The notes: generated by a model from the letters alone, not told the origin. DNA of 64,000 bases from Tissierella sp. P1 (GCF_002266425.1 NZ_NPMN01000016.1:1-64000); one strand, 5' to 3'; counted from the stretch's first letter, positions 1 through 9,547 are shown. Numbers and translations are program-made.

Positions 1-16
1 CAAGTTAAAAAACTTG
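1..16 (-). terminator. possible terminator hairpin downstream of the selenoprotein gene (cut by window edge)
   Basis: A perfect 6-bp inverted repeat, CAAGTT and AACTTG with a 4-base A loop, lies 16 bases after the stop of the minus-strand selenoprotein gene. The T-run expected of an intrinsic terminator would fall outside the window, so this is only a candidate. Confidence 0.3.
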
Positions 17-31
17 TTGCTTTGTTTTTTA

Positions 32-766
32 TTATCTCCATTTATAATCTAATCTAATTAATTCTTCAGGTCCGCCATATATGGCGAAATCGAGTAAATC
101 CTTTACAATTCTTGTCTGTAATTGGGTATCAAAGGCCCTGCCGAAAGTTCTGCCAAGTGGAAATGGTATATGCATCATTCTTGGAGGTCTAACTTTTTCT
201 GCAACCTTAGGTAAATGCATAATTGATGCTGTCCTTATACCACGAGATTCTATCTCCCGCTGAATCAATCCTACAGATTGATGACATATATATCATCCAG
301 GAGATAATAATACTATATCTACATTATCTCCTACTAATATATCAGCTATTTTAGGAGCAGATTCATTGATTAACAGGTCAACTTTAGGAATATAACCCAT
401 AAATCCAAAATGACGAGGAGCTACATCCTTAATATATCTTTCATTCCTTAGATTCCTAAGAATTTCTAAAGGAAATACACAATTAATATCTTTTAAAGCT
501 TCTTTTTTATCATAGTGATCATGGGTAATTGTCAAATCATTAGAATCAACATCTCTAGGAATTAATCTAAAGGTATGATCTCCATTGGTATTAAATGGTT
601 TATCTTTTTTGAGATGAACACCTGCAGTAGTTATAAAGGCTACTTTTGAATCCTTTAAAGTTTTGTTTATCTTCGCTATGGGAGGGGAAGAAGTTATACT
701 GCTTACCATAAACTCTGCAACTTTACCAATTATTTTTTGTTTTAAACTTATATTATCTTTTATCAT
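32..766 (-). CDS. GrdB/PrdB-family selenoprotein (UGA read as selenocysteine)
   Basis: Reads as one 244-residue protein if the in-frame UGA at 295-293 is decoded as selenocysteine (residue 158). The UGA starts a U-Y-I-C motif (UxxC), the redox centre of selenoprotein B subunits of glycine, sarcosine, betaine and D-proline reductases. The reading frame after it (ICHQSVGLIQREIES) continues the family signature without a break. The length matches PrdB-like subunits (about 240 residues) rather than GrdB (about 430). The N-terminal part carries the family segments TAGVHLKKDKPFN and RHFGFMGYIP. The start ATG follows an AAGGAA ribosome site. Conventional gene calling would split it into two fragments or truncate it. 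No grd or prd partner genes are in the window, so the substrate (amino acid, betaine or other) is unknown. The family assignment is firm; the reductase type is not. Confidence 0.85.
264..295 (-). promoter_or_regulatory. UGA selenocysteine codon with SECIS-like hairpin
   Basis: Ten bases after the UGA codon the mRNA can fold a perfect 7-bp stem (ATCAATC with GATTGAT) closed by a five-base loop UGUAG containing GU. Bacterial SECIS elements sit immediately 3' of the UGA inside the coding region, with an apical minihelix at about this distance and a GU in the loop, so position and shape fit SelB recognition. The selA, selB, selC and selD genes are not in the window. Confidence 0.7.
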
Positions 767-972
767 ATGAATCTTTCCTTATATTTTATTTTTAGTTAGC
801 TTTATTTATATATACCTTAATGAAAGAAATATAATCCATTACTTAAATGTCACTAATTACCTATATTTATTATTTAATCCATTTAGTTAAATAAATATAT
901 GTTATTATATATTTACATATATAAATAAAAATAGGTTTAAAATAAAATTATTAACTATGAAAGGAGTAAAAT

Positions 973-1658
973 ATGAATATATTGGTTGTAGATGATGAAA
1001 AGGAAATTGCGGACTTAGTAGAGCTGTATTTGAAAAATGAAAACTACAGTGTACATAAATTTTATGATGCAGGAGATGCTTTAAAGTGTATAGAAAGTGT
1101 ACCCCTTGATCTTGCTATACTTGACGTTATGATGCCAGACATAGATGGATTTACTATTTGCAAAATTATAAGAGAAAAGCACACTTTTCCAGTGATTATG
1201 CTGACCGCAAAGGTGGAAGATATGGATAAAATAACAGGTTTAACTATTGGTGCTGATGATTATATCACAAAACCATTTAACCCATTAGAGCTTATAGCAA
1301 GAGTTAAGGCTCAGATTAGACGTTATACGAAATATAGCGGAAATGATAAGCAATCAGATAATATAATTGATTTTTCAGGACTTGTTATCAATAGAAAAAC
1401 TCATGAATGTACTTTATTCGAAAAGCCTCTTAATCTTACTCCTATTGAATTCTCTATCTTATGGCTACTTTGCGAAAATAGAGGCAGGGTCATAAGTTCT
1501 GAAGAAATTTTTGAAAAGGTATGGGGTGAGAAATACCTTGATAATAACAATACTGTAATGGTTCATATACGTAGACTCCGTGAAAAAATGAATGAACCAT
1601 TTAAAATCCTAAATTTATAAAAACAGTATGGGGAGTTGGATATAAAATTGAAAAATAA
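973..1658 (+). CDS. VanR-like OmpR-family response regulator (frame broken near the C-terminus)
   Basis: Receiver domain at residues 1-115 with acidic pocket Asp7-Asp8, phospho-acceptor Asp51 (AILDVMMP), the T in MLTAK and Lys in TKPF, then a winged-helix DNA-binding domain of OmpR type. The uninterrupted frame stops at 1620, just before the final wing. A one-base correction in the A-run at 1603-1606 restores the expected ending KFIKTVWGVGYKIEK, which stops at 1658 and overlaps the start of the kinase gene. Either a recent single-base loss or a sequencing error. It pairs with the adjacent kinase; closest in style to VanR regulators, but no van resistance genes follow, so the target is unknown. 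Confidence 0.85.
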
Positions 1659-2790
1659 CTATCAAGAATTAAAGATGAAAATTTTATTCCGAATGTTTGT
1701 AAATTTAGGAATAGCAGCAATTTTAGGGTTTATTATATTAAAGGTTTTTATTGATGGTATTCTACAAGATCCATTTGCAAGATTTGTTATTAGAACATGT
1801 GAAATTTTGGGATTTAGTAATGCTGATGCATATAATATATATCGGCAGGTTTTTAGGAATAATAAAAAAACCTTATTAACTGTAGGATTTATAATGTTAA
1901 TTATAATTTTCTTTTATTATACACTTTCTAAAGTGACCAGATATTTAAATCAAATAGCAGATGCAGTAGATCGAATTATCGATGAGGATGAAAGTATAAT
2001 TCTTCTTCCAAATGAACTTAAACCAATGGAGGATAAATTAAATCAAATAAAATTAACATTGAAACAGCGAGAAGCTGAAGCAAAAGAGGCGGAGCAGAGA
2101 AAAAATGATCTTGTAGTATATTTAGCACATGATTTGAAAACTCCGCTTACATCGGTTATTGGTTATTTAAATCTACTCCATGATGAGAAACAAATCTCTG
2201 AGGAGTTAAGAATGAAATATTTATCTATAGCTCTTGAAAAAGCAGACCGTTTAGAGGATTTGATTAATGAATTTTTTGAAATCACGAGATTTAATATGCA
2301 GAATATAATTTTGGAAAAAACTAATGTAAATCTTGCAAGAATGATGGAGCAATTAGTTGATGAAATGTACCCTTTAATGAGTGAGAAAGAACTTCATGTG
2401 AAATTAAACTTAATAGATAATATTTCCATTGTTGGTGATAGTGACAAACTTGCTAGGGTATTTGATAATCTACTTAAAAATGCAATTAGTTATAGTTTTA
2501 TATCCAGTGAAATCAAGATAATTGTGGAAGAAATTATAGAAGGAGTAAATATTAAAATAAAGAATAATGGAAAACCAATTCCTTCACATAAATTGGATGG
2601 GATTTTTGAAAAGTTTTATCGCCTTGATACTGCGAGAACATCTAGAACAGGTGGTGCAGGTCTTGGACTTGCCATAGCAAAAGAAATTGTAGAACTTCAT
2701 GGGGGGCAAATTAAAGTTGAAAGTTGTGAGGAATATACAGAGTTTACTGTATTTCTACCAATTGAAAATAAAGTTAAATATGAAATGTAA
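1648..2790 (+). CDS. VanS-like membrane sensor histidine kinase
   Basis: Two N-terminal transmembrane segments (about residues 15-40 and 80-98) flank a short external loop of about 40 residues. A HAMP-like linker follows, then the HisKA motif AHDLKTPLTSVIGY with the phospho-accepting His near residue 161, and a HATPase_c domain with N box (DNLLKNAISYS) and G boxes (GGAGLGLAIAKEI). The TTG at 1648 is taken as start because GGGGAG lies 12 bases upstream and it overlaps the corrected end of the regulator gene, the usual VanRS arrangement. A TTG 12 bases earlier is also open but has the ribosome site directly against it. The small sensor loop suggests sensing at or within the membrane, as in VanS. 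Confidence 0.88.
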   Translation: MKNNYQELKMKILFRMFVNLGIAAILGFIILKVFIDGILQDPFARFVIRTCEILGFSNADAYNIYRQVFRNNKKTLLTVGFIMLIIIFFYYTLSKVTRYLNQIADAVDRIIDEDESIILLPNELKPMEDKLNQIKLTLKQREAEAKEAEQRKNDLVVYLAHDLKTPLTSVIGYLNLLHDEKQISEELRMKYLSIALEKADRLEDLINEFFEITRFNMQNIILEKTNVNLARMMEQLVDEMYPLMSEKELHVKLNLIDNISIVGDSDKLARVFDNLLKNAISYSFISSEIKIIVEEIIEGVNIKIKNNGKPIPSHKLDGIFEKFYRLDTARTSRTGGAGLGLAIAKEIVELHGGQIKVESCEEYTEFTVFLPIENKVKYEM

Positions 2791-2832
2791 GAAAAATTTA
2801 AGGTTTTCTAAATATTATATTAATAAATGTAG

Positions 2833-2876
2833 GTTTCAAACTTGATAAAGTATTATTATCTAGTTTGAAACTTTTT
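2833..2876 (+). terminator. rho-independent terminator after the VanRS-like pair
   Basis: Arms at 2833-2848 and 2856-2871 are a 16-base inverted repeat with one mismatch (GTTTCAAACTTGATAA against TTATCTAGTTTGAAAC), followed by CTTTTTG. Confidence 0.85.
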
Positions 2877-2926
2877 GATTTCAACAGATTAGATAATTTA
2901 AATTTATTAAATAGGAGGAATTTTAT

Positions 2927-5914
2927 ATGCTCAGAAAGCCAAAGTTAATTTCTTTAACTTTAATATTTAGTATTATTTTTTCATATTTTCTTTCTTCTTC
3001 AGTTATCGCTGAAAAAGAGAATATTAGTCACGGGTTTAAAATCATATCGTCAAAGAAGGTTGATGATATAAAATCTACCATAATTACATATGAACATATA
3101 AAATCAGGTGCTCAGTTAATTCATATGAAAAACAATGATGATCAAAAATTCTTTTCCATTAATTTTAAAACTCCTCCCACTGATAATACAGGAGTAAACC
3201 ATATTATAGAACATAGTGTCTTATGCGGATCTAAAAATTATCCTGTTAAACAGCCTATTGTTCAAATGCTTAATAGATCTATGGGTAAACTTATAACTGC
3301 ATCTACTTCTCAAGATTATACATCCTATACAGCCGATAGTACTAACCAGAAAGACCTTGAGAATTTGATTAATGTTTTTTTAGATGGGATTTTTTATCCT
3401 AATATGCTAGAAGAACCCAATATATTTAAGTCAGAAGGATGGAGTTATGAATTGGATTCTAAAGAATCAGACTTTAGAATTAATGGAATTGCATATAATG
3501 AAATGAAAAATATGTACTCTGATCCAGGAATTTTATTAATGAAAGCCATAAAAGAATCCTTATTTCCAGATACTTCATACAAATGGGAATCAGGTGGATT
3601 TCCCGAAGAAATACCCTCTTTAACAAGAGAGAAATTTATACAGACATATAAAGAGTATTATAAACCATCAAACTCCCTTATTTTCTTATATGGAAATATT
3701 GATACAGATAGGATATTAAAGCTTATAAATGATAATTATCTAAGTAAATTTGATAAAGAAAAGATAGATATTTCTATATCTTATCAAAAACCATTTGAAC
3801 TCCCTAAAACATTTGCAGTAGAATATAGTATTCCAAAAGAATCTGATTCTAAAAATAAGACAAATATATCTTATAATTATGTAGTAAGTAATTTCTCAGA
3901 TAAAGAAACAGTGATAGGTTTTCAAATTTTAAATGAGCTTTTAATGGGAGATAAATTTTCTCCTTTAAGAAAAGCTCTTGAAGACAGTTCTCTTAGTGAC
4001 ATGGTATTCTCTGATTTTAGAGCTAATGGCATCCAGCCAACTTATGGAATTTATATCAGTGATACAGAAGAAGAAAATAAAGATAAAATTAAAAAGATAA
4101 TAGATGACACTCTGTTAAAGATAACGCGGGAAGGATTTAAAGAAGAAGATATAAATAAAGTGCTGGATTTCATTGAAAGAAGAATAATATCTAACCCAAA
4201 TGTTGATCCCTTTTATTTCAGTATGAGAATGACGGAATCATGGGTTTATGGAGAAAAATCACCTAAATTCCTAGAAAACAAGGATGTTTTTGATAAAGTT
4301 AAGCAAAAGATAAAAAGTGGTTATCTAGAAAAACTTATTGTAGATTATCTTCTTGAAAATAATCATTCATCTACTGTAATATTAAAACCTGTTAAAGGCC
4401 TTGAAGATAAAAATACTATGGAACTTAAAGAAAAACTAGCTAAATATAAGTCAAATTTATCTGATGCAGAAATAAATAGTCTTGTAAATCAAACTAAAGA
4501 GTTAAGACAGTGGGCAGATACTCCAGACTCACAGGAAGATTTATCTGAATTACCATATTTATCTAAGGAAGATATAGATATAAAAGTTAGTGATTTTCCC
4601 ACAGAAGTAAAAGAAATAGACAAAGTAAAAGTTTTATATCATCCTGTTCCTTTAGATGAAGCATCATATATAACTTTTTATTTTGACACAAAGTCTATAC
4701 CACAGGATAAGTTATCCTATATTAATCTTTTATCTTCAATTCTTAATGATATGGATAATGATATAGTAAGATTCTTTGTACCAAGATTTTACAGTATACC
4801 TAATAACTCTAAAATTGGTTTAAATATGCAAGCTTCTTTAGTCAAGCTTTCTAATGAAAATATTTCAAATTCATTAAAATCATTTGGAGAAATAATGAGT
4901 TCCATTAATTTTAATGATAAAGATCGTATAAAAAATATTATTCGCGAAGAGAAATTGAATTTAGATATGGATTATAAAGATTACTCTTATATGGAATATA
5001 TCAGCTGGGATAAAATGAATAGTTATTTAACCGAAAATGACAGATATGTTTCAAAGATAGTAAGTCTTGATTATTATAAATTTATATATGATCTTGATAA
5101 AAATTTTGATGAGAGATGGGATGAGACTCAAGAAAATCTTTTAGAATTAAAAAAACATATATTTAATCAAGATACTATGGTAATAAGCTTTTTGGGAGAT
5201 GCAAAAGGATATAATAGTCTTGTTGAAAATATCCCTAATTTAATAGACAGTATGGATGGTTCAAAATATCCTATAGCAAAATATGAATTTCTTTCTAATA
5301 ATAAGAATGAGGGTATAATAATGCCTATTAATCTTCAATATGTATTTAAGGGTGGGAATTTTATAGAAGAAGGATATAAATATAGTCCTAAAATGAAAGT
5401 TCTTGAGAAAATCATAAGTAGTGAATATCTATGGAATGAAATAAGAGTCAAAAGAGGAGCTTATGGAACTGGAGTTAAAATAAGTGAAGATGGTAAAGTT
5501 ATATTTTATTCAACTCAAGATCCTAATATAAAAGAGACAATGGAAGTATTTGATGGGGTAGCAGATTTTATAAGAAATTTTAAAGCGACAGAGCAAGAAA
5601 TGATAAATCATATAATCGGGACTATAACAAATGTTCAAAGTGAGATGAATCCTTTTGGAAAGTTAACTCCTAGTCTAGAAGTTGTTCTTGAGGATGAACT
5701 ATATTTTTCTGGAGTTACCAAAAATGATATAAGGAGAATGTATGAAGAAATAATAAATACTACAGATGAAGATATAAGAGGTTTTGCCGATATGATAGAA
5801 AAAATATTAAAACAAAATTATATATCTGTTGTAGGAGGAGAACAGAAGATAAAAGAAAATAAGAATTTATTTGAAAGTATAAAGACCTTTGAAAACATGA
5901 TACAATCTAAGTAA
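2927..5914 (+). CDS. secreted M16C-family zinc metalloprotease (presequence protease/insulinase-like)
   Basis: A 995-residue protein with an N-terminal signal peptide (hydrophobic core about residues 6-27, small residues before KEN). The inverted zinc motif HxxEH is His92-Ile-Ile-Glu95-His96, followed by the family segment SVLCGSKNYPVKQP. The third zinc ligand is likely Glu192 in YNEMKN, at the spacing seen in PreP-type enzymes. Size and the four-domain layout with a central hinge (about residues 500-560) fit M16C peptidases, which enclose and degrade peptides. Unlike most clostridial PreP homologues it carries a signal peptide, so it probably works outside the membrane. It stands alone with its own AGGAGG ribosome site. 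Confidence 0.9.
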   Translation: MLRKPKLISLTLIFSIIFSYFLSSSVIAEKENISHGFKIISSKKVDDIKSTIITYEHIKSGAQLIHMKNNDDQKFFSINFKTPPTDNTGVNHIIEHSVLCGSKNYPVKQPIVQMLNRSMGKLITASTSQDYTSYTADSTNQKDLENLINVFLDGIFYPNMLEEPNIFKSEGWSYELDSKESDFRINGIAYNEMKNMYSDPGILLMKAIKESLFPDTSYKWESGGFPEEIPSLTREKFIQTYKEYYKPSNSLIFLYGNIDTDRILKLINDNYLSKFDKEKIDISISYQKPFELPKTFAVEYSIPKESDSKNKTNISYNYVVSNFSDKETVIGFQILNELLMGDKFSPLRKALEDSSLSDMVFSDFRANGIQPTYGIYISDTEEENKDKIKKIIDDTLLKITREGFKEEDINKVLDFIERRIISNPNVDPFYFSMRMTESWVYGEKSPKFLENKDVFDKVKQKIKSGYLEKLIVDYLLENNHSSTVILKPVKGLEDKNTMELKEKLAKYKSNLSDAEINSLVNQTKELRQWADTPDSQEDLSELPYLSKEDIDIKVSDFPTEVKEIDKVKVLYHPVPLDEASYITFYFDTKSIPQDKLSYINLLSSILNDMDNDIVRFFVPRFYSIPNNSKIGLNMQASLVKLSNENISNSLKSFGEIMSSINFNDKDRIKNIIREEKLNLDMDYKDYSYMEYISWDKMNSYLTENDRYVSKIVSLDYYKFIYDLDKNFDERWDETQENLLELKKHIFNQDTMVISFLGDAKGYNSLVENIPNLIDSMDGSKYPIAKYEFLSNNKNEGIIMPINLQYVFKGGNFIEEGYKYSPKMKVLEKIISSEYLWNEIRVKRGAYGTGVKISEDGKVIFYSTQDPNIKETMEVFDGVADFIRNFKATEQEMINHIIGTITNVQSEMNPFGKLTPSLEVVLEDELYFSGVTKNDIRRMYEEIINTTDEDIRGFADMIEKILKQNYISVVGGEQKIKENKNLFESIKTFENMIQSK

Positions 5915-5948
5915 TAAACTAAAAGTAGTAATATATTATTATAATAAT

Positions 5949-5989
5949 GAAGGAATGGGAGATAAAACAATAATATCTGCCATTCCTTC
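5949..5989. repeat. long imperfect inverted repeat between the protease and amidase genes
   Basis: Ten perfect base pairs (GAAGGAATGG with CCATTCCTTC), one G-G mismatch, then five more pairs (AGATA with TATCT) around a 9-base loop. No T-run follows on either strand, so it is not a textbook terminator. It may still stop or stabilise the protease transcript. Confidence 0.6.
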
Positions 5990-6104
5990 TAAAAAATTAG
6001 TTGACTTTTGGACAAGCAAAGATTAACTAGCTATCAGTTTGATATTGCTGAAGAGTCTTGTCTATTTAAATAAAATATTAGCAATATTCTTGGAGGAAAG
6101 ACAG

Positions 6105-6786
6105 ATGATATTTAGAAGAATTAGAGCAATTTTTTTGATAATAATATTAATACTTATCTTTTTCAATATATTTCAAAGATTTTCTTTTCTAAAAGGAGAT
6201 TTTATTTCATCAAAAAAAGTAATAGTTATAGATCCTGGACATGGAGGAAAAGATTCTGGCACTATTAGTGTTAACAACCATTATGAAAAAGATATAAATT
6301 TAGAAATAGCTAAAAAATTATATGAAAAACTTATGTCTATGGATTATAAAGTTATTTTAACTAGGGAGACGGATGAATTCGTAGATAACAATTATAGAGC
6401 AGATATGGCAAATGAGAAAAAGGCTAGGATATTTGTTAGTATTCATGGCAATGCTATAGAAAATAATAATAGTATAAACGGGATTCAAGTATTATATTAC
6501 CCAAATAGAAAAAGCACTAATTAATGATTCCAATAATGATGTGCTGGCACAGATTATGTTAGATGAATTAGTAAAAGGTACTGGAGCTACTGACAAAGGT
6601 ATTATAGGTAGAGAAGATTTAATAGTTTTAAATCAGACTAAAATGCCGGCTATAATAGTTGAATATGGTTTTTTATCCAATGAAAATGAAGAGAAACTTT
6701 TGTTAAATGATTCTTATCAAGATAAGGTAGTAGATTCTATAGTAAATGGATTGGAATATTATTTAAGTCTAAATCCAGAAAAATAG
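6105..6786 (+). CDS. N-acetylmuramoyl-L-alanine amidase, CwlD-like (frameshifted)
   Basis: Amidase_3 zinc hydrolase that cleaves the MurNAc-L-Ala bond of peptidoglycan. One N-terminal transmembrane helix (about residues 8-22), then the zinc motifs DPGHGGKDSGT, a Glu in HYEKDINLEIA, SIHGNA, and the catalytic Glu in IIVEYGFLSN. The frame breaks in the A-run at 6509-6513: with one A fewer, YPNRK continues into ALINDSNNDVLAQ and on to the stop at 6786. The restored length (about 226 residues) matches CwlD, the sporulation-specific amidase that makes muramic-delta-lactam in cortex. Start chosen at 6105 because GGAGG sits about 10 bases upstream. Whether the role is sporulation or vegetative wall turnover cannot be read from sequence alone. 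Confidence 0.85.
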
Positions 6787-6839
6787 AAAAATTAAATTAA
6801 TGAGTGGTAAAATTAAAAATAAAACTATATATGGAATAA

Positions 6840-6878
6840 CAATGGGGTCATTAGTGATTAATGTCCCTATTGTTTCAA
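6840..6878 (+). terminator. weak terminator after the amidase
   Basis: An imperfect 14-base inverted repeat (arms 6840-6853 and 6858-6871, with G-U and mismatched pairs) is followed by TTTCAATT. The position after the amidase stop supports a terminator, but stem and T-run are weak. Confidence 0.4.
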
Positions 6879-6939
6879 TTAAAATACTATTTTTGGCAAT
6901 CCTTTTATTAAAAAAATCTTAGAGAAACGAAAGAAAAGG

Positions 6940-6969
6940 TTTACATAGAAATAAATTATATACTATAAT
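6940..6969 (+). promoter_or_regulatory. sigma-A-type promoter for the DUF1538-PII operon
   Basis: TTTACA at 6940-6945 and a perfect TATAAT at 6964-6969, separated by 18 bases, lie about 50 bases upstream of the first gene. Confidence 0.6.
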
Positions 6970-7020
6970 ATATATGAACTAAAAAATATATATTATATAC
7001 AGAAAGGATGCTGATACTAT

Positions 7021-8498
7021 TTGAACATGTTGACTCAAAAATTGAAAGAGGTTACATTAGCTGTGTTACCAATTACTATTCTGGTGCTGATTTTGAACTT
7101 CACCATAGCTCCAATAGGAGCAAATTTAATGTGGAAGTTTATAGTTGGAGCAATATTTATTATATTTGGTTTAGCAATATTTTTGTTTGGTGCTGAACTA
7201 GGAATACAATCTATAGGTACTTTAATGGGTTCATCTCTAACAAGGACTAAAAATATATGGCTAATTATAATATTTGGATTCATTCTTGGATTTTTTATAA
7301 ATGTTGCAGAACCTGATTTGTTAGTACTGGCAAGACAAGTAAGTGACGTGACTTCTGGAGTATTATCACAGACAAGTATTGTAATTGTAGTTTCAATAGG
7401 AGTAGGTGTATTAGTTGCTGTTGGATTATCAAGGATTGTATTTAATATTCCATTACACAAACTTTTAACACTATTATATAGTATAATATTTTTTCTAGTA
7501 ATCTTATCACCTAAAGAATTTCTAGGAATAGCGTTTGATTCAGGTGGAGCCACAACAGGCTCAATGACAGTACCATTCATTTTGGCACTAGGTTTAGGTG
7601 TATCTTCCACTCAGGGGGGAAAAGCATCTGAAGAATCAAGCTTTGGATTAGTTGGTATAGCATCTGCTGGTCCTATGATGCAGTCCTCATAATGAGCCTG
7701 TTCTCAGGCATAAAATCTCTAACAGGAAGTTTACCTTATCATTCTGTTAATACAAATGGTATATTAGCTTCCTTCATACATGAAATACCAGTGATATCAA
7801 TGGAAGTTATAATGGCGATGATTCCATTATTATTCTTATTTTTTATATTTCAAATTATATTTTTTAAACTATCTAAAAAACAACTTTATAAGATTTTAAA
7901 AGGTTTGCTTTATACTTTTATAGGCTTTGTATTATTCTTAACTGGAGTAAATGCAGGATTTATGGAGGCAGGATCTGCTATAGGGCATGCTGCTGCATCT
8001 CTTGATAAGGACTGGATTGTTATAGCAATAGGCTTTGTTCTCGGATTTGCAGTAATATTTGCAGAACCAGCAGTATATGTATTAAATGAACAGATTGAAG
8101 AAGTTACAAGTGGGCATATTAAAAAGAAAGTAATCTTATATACATTATCAATAGGAGTTGCAATTGCGGTATCACTTTCTATGATAAGGATATTAATCCC
8201 CAGTATTAAATTATGGCATTTTCTTGTGCCAGGATATCTATTAGCAATAGCATTGTCTTATTTTACACCTAAACTATTTGTAGGTATTGCCTTTGACTCA
8301 GGTGGAGTAGCTTCTGGTCCAATGACCGCTACTTTTATATTGGCATTTGCTCAAGGTGTAGCAGAAGCAATAGAGGGTGCGGATGTATTAATGGATGCCT
8401 TTGGTGTAATTGCCATGGTAGCATTGACGCCTTTAATTGCTATACAAATATTAGGTCTAATATATGAACGCAAGGCTGGAAAAAAGGAGTTGAACTAA
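7021..8498 (+). CDS. DUF1538 family membrane protein (frameshifted), probable transporter
   Basis: A polytopic membrane protein made of two homologous halves. Each half carries the paired signatures xAEPxxxVLxxQVxxVTSG (NVAEPDLLVLARQVSDVTSG; IFAEPAVYVLNEQIEEVTSG) and GIAFDSGGxxxGxMT (GIAFDSGGATTGSMT; GIAFDSGGVASGPMT). This internal duplication with about six helices per half is typical of inverted-repeat transporters and of DUF1538 proteins of about 490 residues. The frame breaks around 7678-7682; restoring one base before CAGTCC gives PMMAVLIMSLFSG across the join. The TTG at 7021 is the start, 10 bases after AAGGATG. It lies one base from a PII-like gene, which suggests a PII-gated transport function. 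The substrate is unknown. Confidence 0.85.
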
Positions 8499-8499
8499 A

Positions 8500-9186
8500 T
8501 TGGAACTAGATATGATTAATAAAGAATTAGTTTTATCTGTTGTTATAGTAAACTTAGGCAATGGAAGTAAAATTCTAAAGGAAGCAAAAAAAATTGGTGT
8601 AGCAGGAGGGACTATTTTTCTAGGAAGAGGAACAGTTAAAAATCATATTTTAGAAATATTGGGACTTGACGAAGTAAAGAAAGAAATAGTGTTAATGGTT
8701 TCAGAAGATAAACTTGAGGATCAGATTCATGAAGTCTTAACTGAAAAATTTCATTTAAATAAACCTAATCATGGAATAATCTTCTCTTTACCTGTAAAGA
8801 AGGTTTTAGGTGTAAAAAGTTATGGCAAGTCTGATATGGACCTGAGAATAGGAGGAAAAGATGATATGGAATATGAAGTGATTTTTACTATAGTAGAGAG
8901 AGGACTTGGAGAAGAAGTTGTAGATGCTGCTACTTTAGCAGGAGCCAGAGGGGCAACTATTATTAATGCGAGAGGTTCAGGCATACATGAAAATATTATG
9001 TTCTTTTCCATGAATATTGAACCGGAGAAAGAAATAGTTATGACAATAGTTGAAAGAGAAAAATCAGATAATATAATAAAGTCTATAAAAGAAGCTATGC
9101 ATCTTGATGAACCAGGTAAGGGCATAATGTTTGTTATGGATGTTAATAAAACCTCAGGATTATTTAGACACGATAATTTAAATTAA
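8500..9186 (+). CDS. two-domain PII-like nitrogen-regulatory family protein
   Basis: 228 residues forming two PII (GlnB/GlnK-fold) repeats. Repeat 1 runs about residues 5-100 (VIVNLGNGSKILKEAKKIG, then GGTIFLGRGT). Repeat 2 runs about residues 113-220 (VIFTIVERGLGEEVVDAA, then GARGATIINARGSG). Both halves keep the ferredoxin-like pattern and the loop-plus-GxGT/GSG segments, but neither shows the canonical uridylylated Tyr T-loop. The TTG start at 8500 follows GGAG, one base after the DUF1538 stop; ATG at 8512 is an alternative. By analogy with GlnK-AmtB it may control the transporter encoded just upstream in response to a nucleotide or other small ligand. That role is inference. Confidence 0.85.
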   Translation: MELDMINKELVLSVVIVNLGNGSKILKEAKKIGVAGGTIFLGRGTVKNHILEILGLDEVKKEIVLMVSEDKLEDQIHEVLTEKFHLNKPNHGIIFSLPVKKVLGVKSYGKSDMDLRIGGKDDMEYEVIFTIVERGLGEEVVDAATLAGARGATIINARGSGIHENIMFFSMNIEPEKEIVMTIVEREKSDNIIKSIKEAMHLDEPGKGIMFVMDVNKTSGLFRHDNLN

Positions 9187-9189
9187 ATA

Positions 9190-9233
9190 TTAAAGCTAGT
9201 TAGGAAATCTTATATTTTCCTAACTAGCTTTAA
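9190..9233. terminator. bidirectional terminator between convergent genes
   Basis: A perfect 18-base inverted repeat (arms 9190-9207 and 9216-9233, core AAAGCTAGTTAGGAAA). AT-rich tails on both sides serve the PII operon on the plus strand and the zinc-ribbon gene on the minus strand. Confidence 0.85.
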
Positions 9234-9238
9234 TATAT

Positions 9239-9547
9239 TTAACCAAGAAATTCGGGCTCCTCAATAATGTCAGATCGCGCTGCCTTTTGAACAATTGTAA
9301 AATGAATGTTATTATTACTATGTAAGTCATAGGGATATATTGCACCACAATTTCTGCATTCAATATATTCATTACTATTTAATAATTCTCTATTATCAAA
9401 TAAAAAGGGTAATGCTTCATCTTTATCACTTAAATTCTTTGTCAAAGGTGTTTCTAATTTGTATGTATATAAATAAGTAGCTTCCCTCTTAATTTCAAAA
9501 TAGACTCCTTTACATTCGGTACATACTAAATATTCATTAGTATCCAT
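9239..9547 (-). CDS. small zinc-ribbon-like protein of unknown function
   Basis: 102 residues with two CxxC knuckles, CTEC near residue 9 and CRNC near residue 63, spaced as in a split zinc ribbon. The second is followed by GAIYPYDL, reminiscent of Trm112-like or general zinc-ribbon proteins. The region between is rich in charged and aromatic residues. A GGGATG ribosome site precedes the ATG. I do not recognise a specific family; a nucleic-acid or protein-binding adaptor is plausible but unproven. Confidence 0.6.
   Translation of the reverse strand: MDTNEYLVCTECKGVYFEIKREATYLYTYKLETPLTKNLSDKDEALPFLFDNRELLNSNEYIECRNCGAIYPYDLHSNNNIHFTIVQKAARSDIIEEPEFLG

Noticed and set aside
973-2790. Vancomycin-resistance locus
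   Set aside because: Only the VanR/VanS-like signalling pair is present; no ligase, dehydrogenase or dipeptidase genes follow, the next gene being a metalloprotease behind a terminator.
7035-7610. 191-codon open frame on the minus strand
   Set aside because: Antisense to the conserved DUF1538 membrane gene, no ribosome site, and the amino-acid composition is that of a shadow frame.
7678-7700. Programmed frameshift in DUF1538 and other broken genes
   Set aside because: No slippery heptamer with downstream pseudoknot or internal Shine-Dalgarno can be seen, the families are not known for recoding, and the breaks are of both signs and mostly in plain homopolymers.
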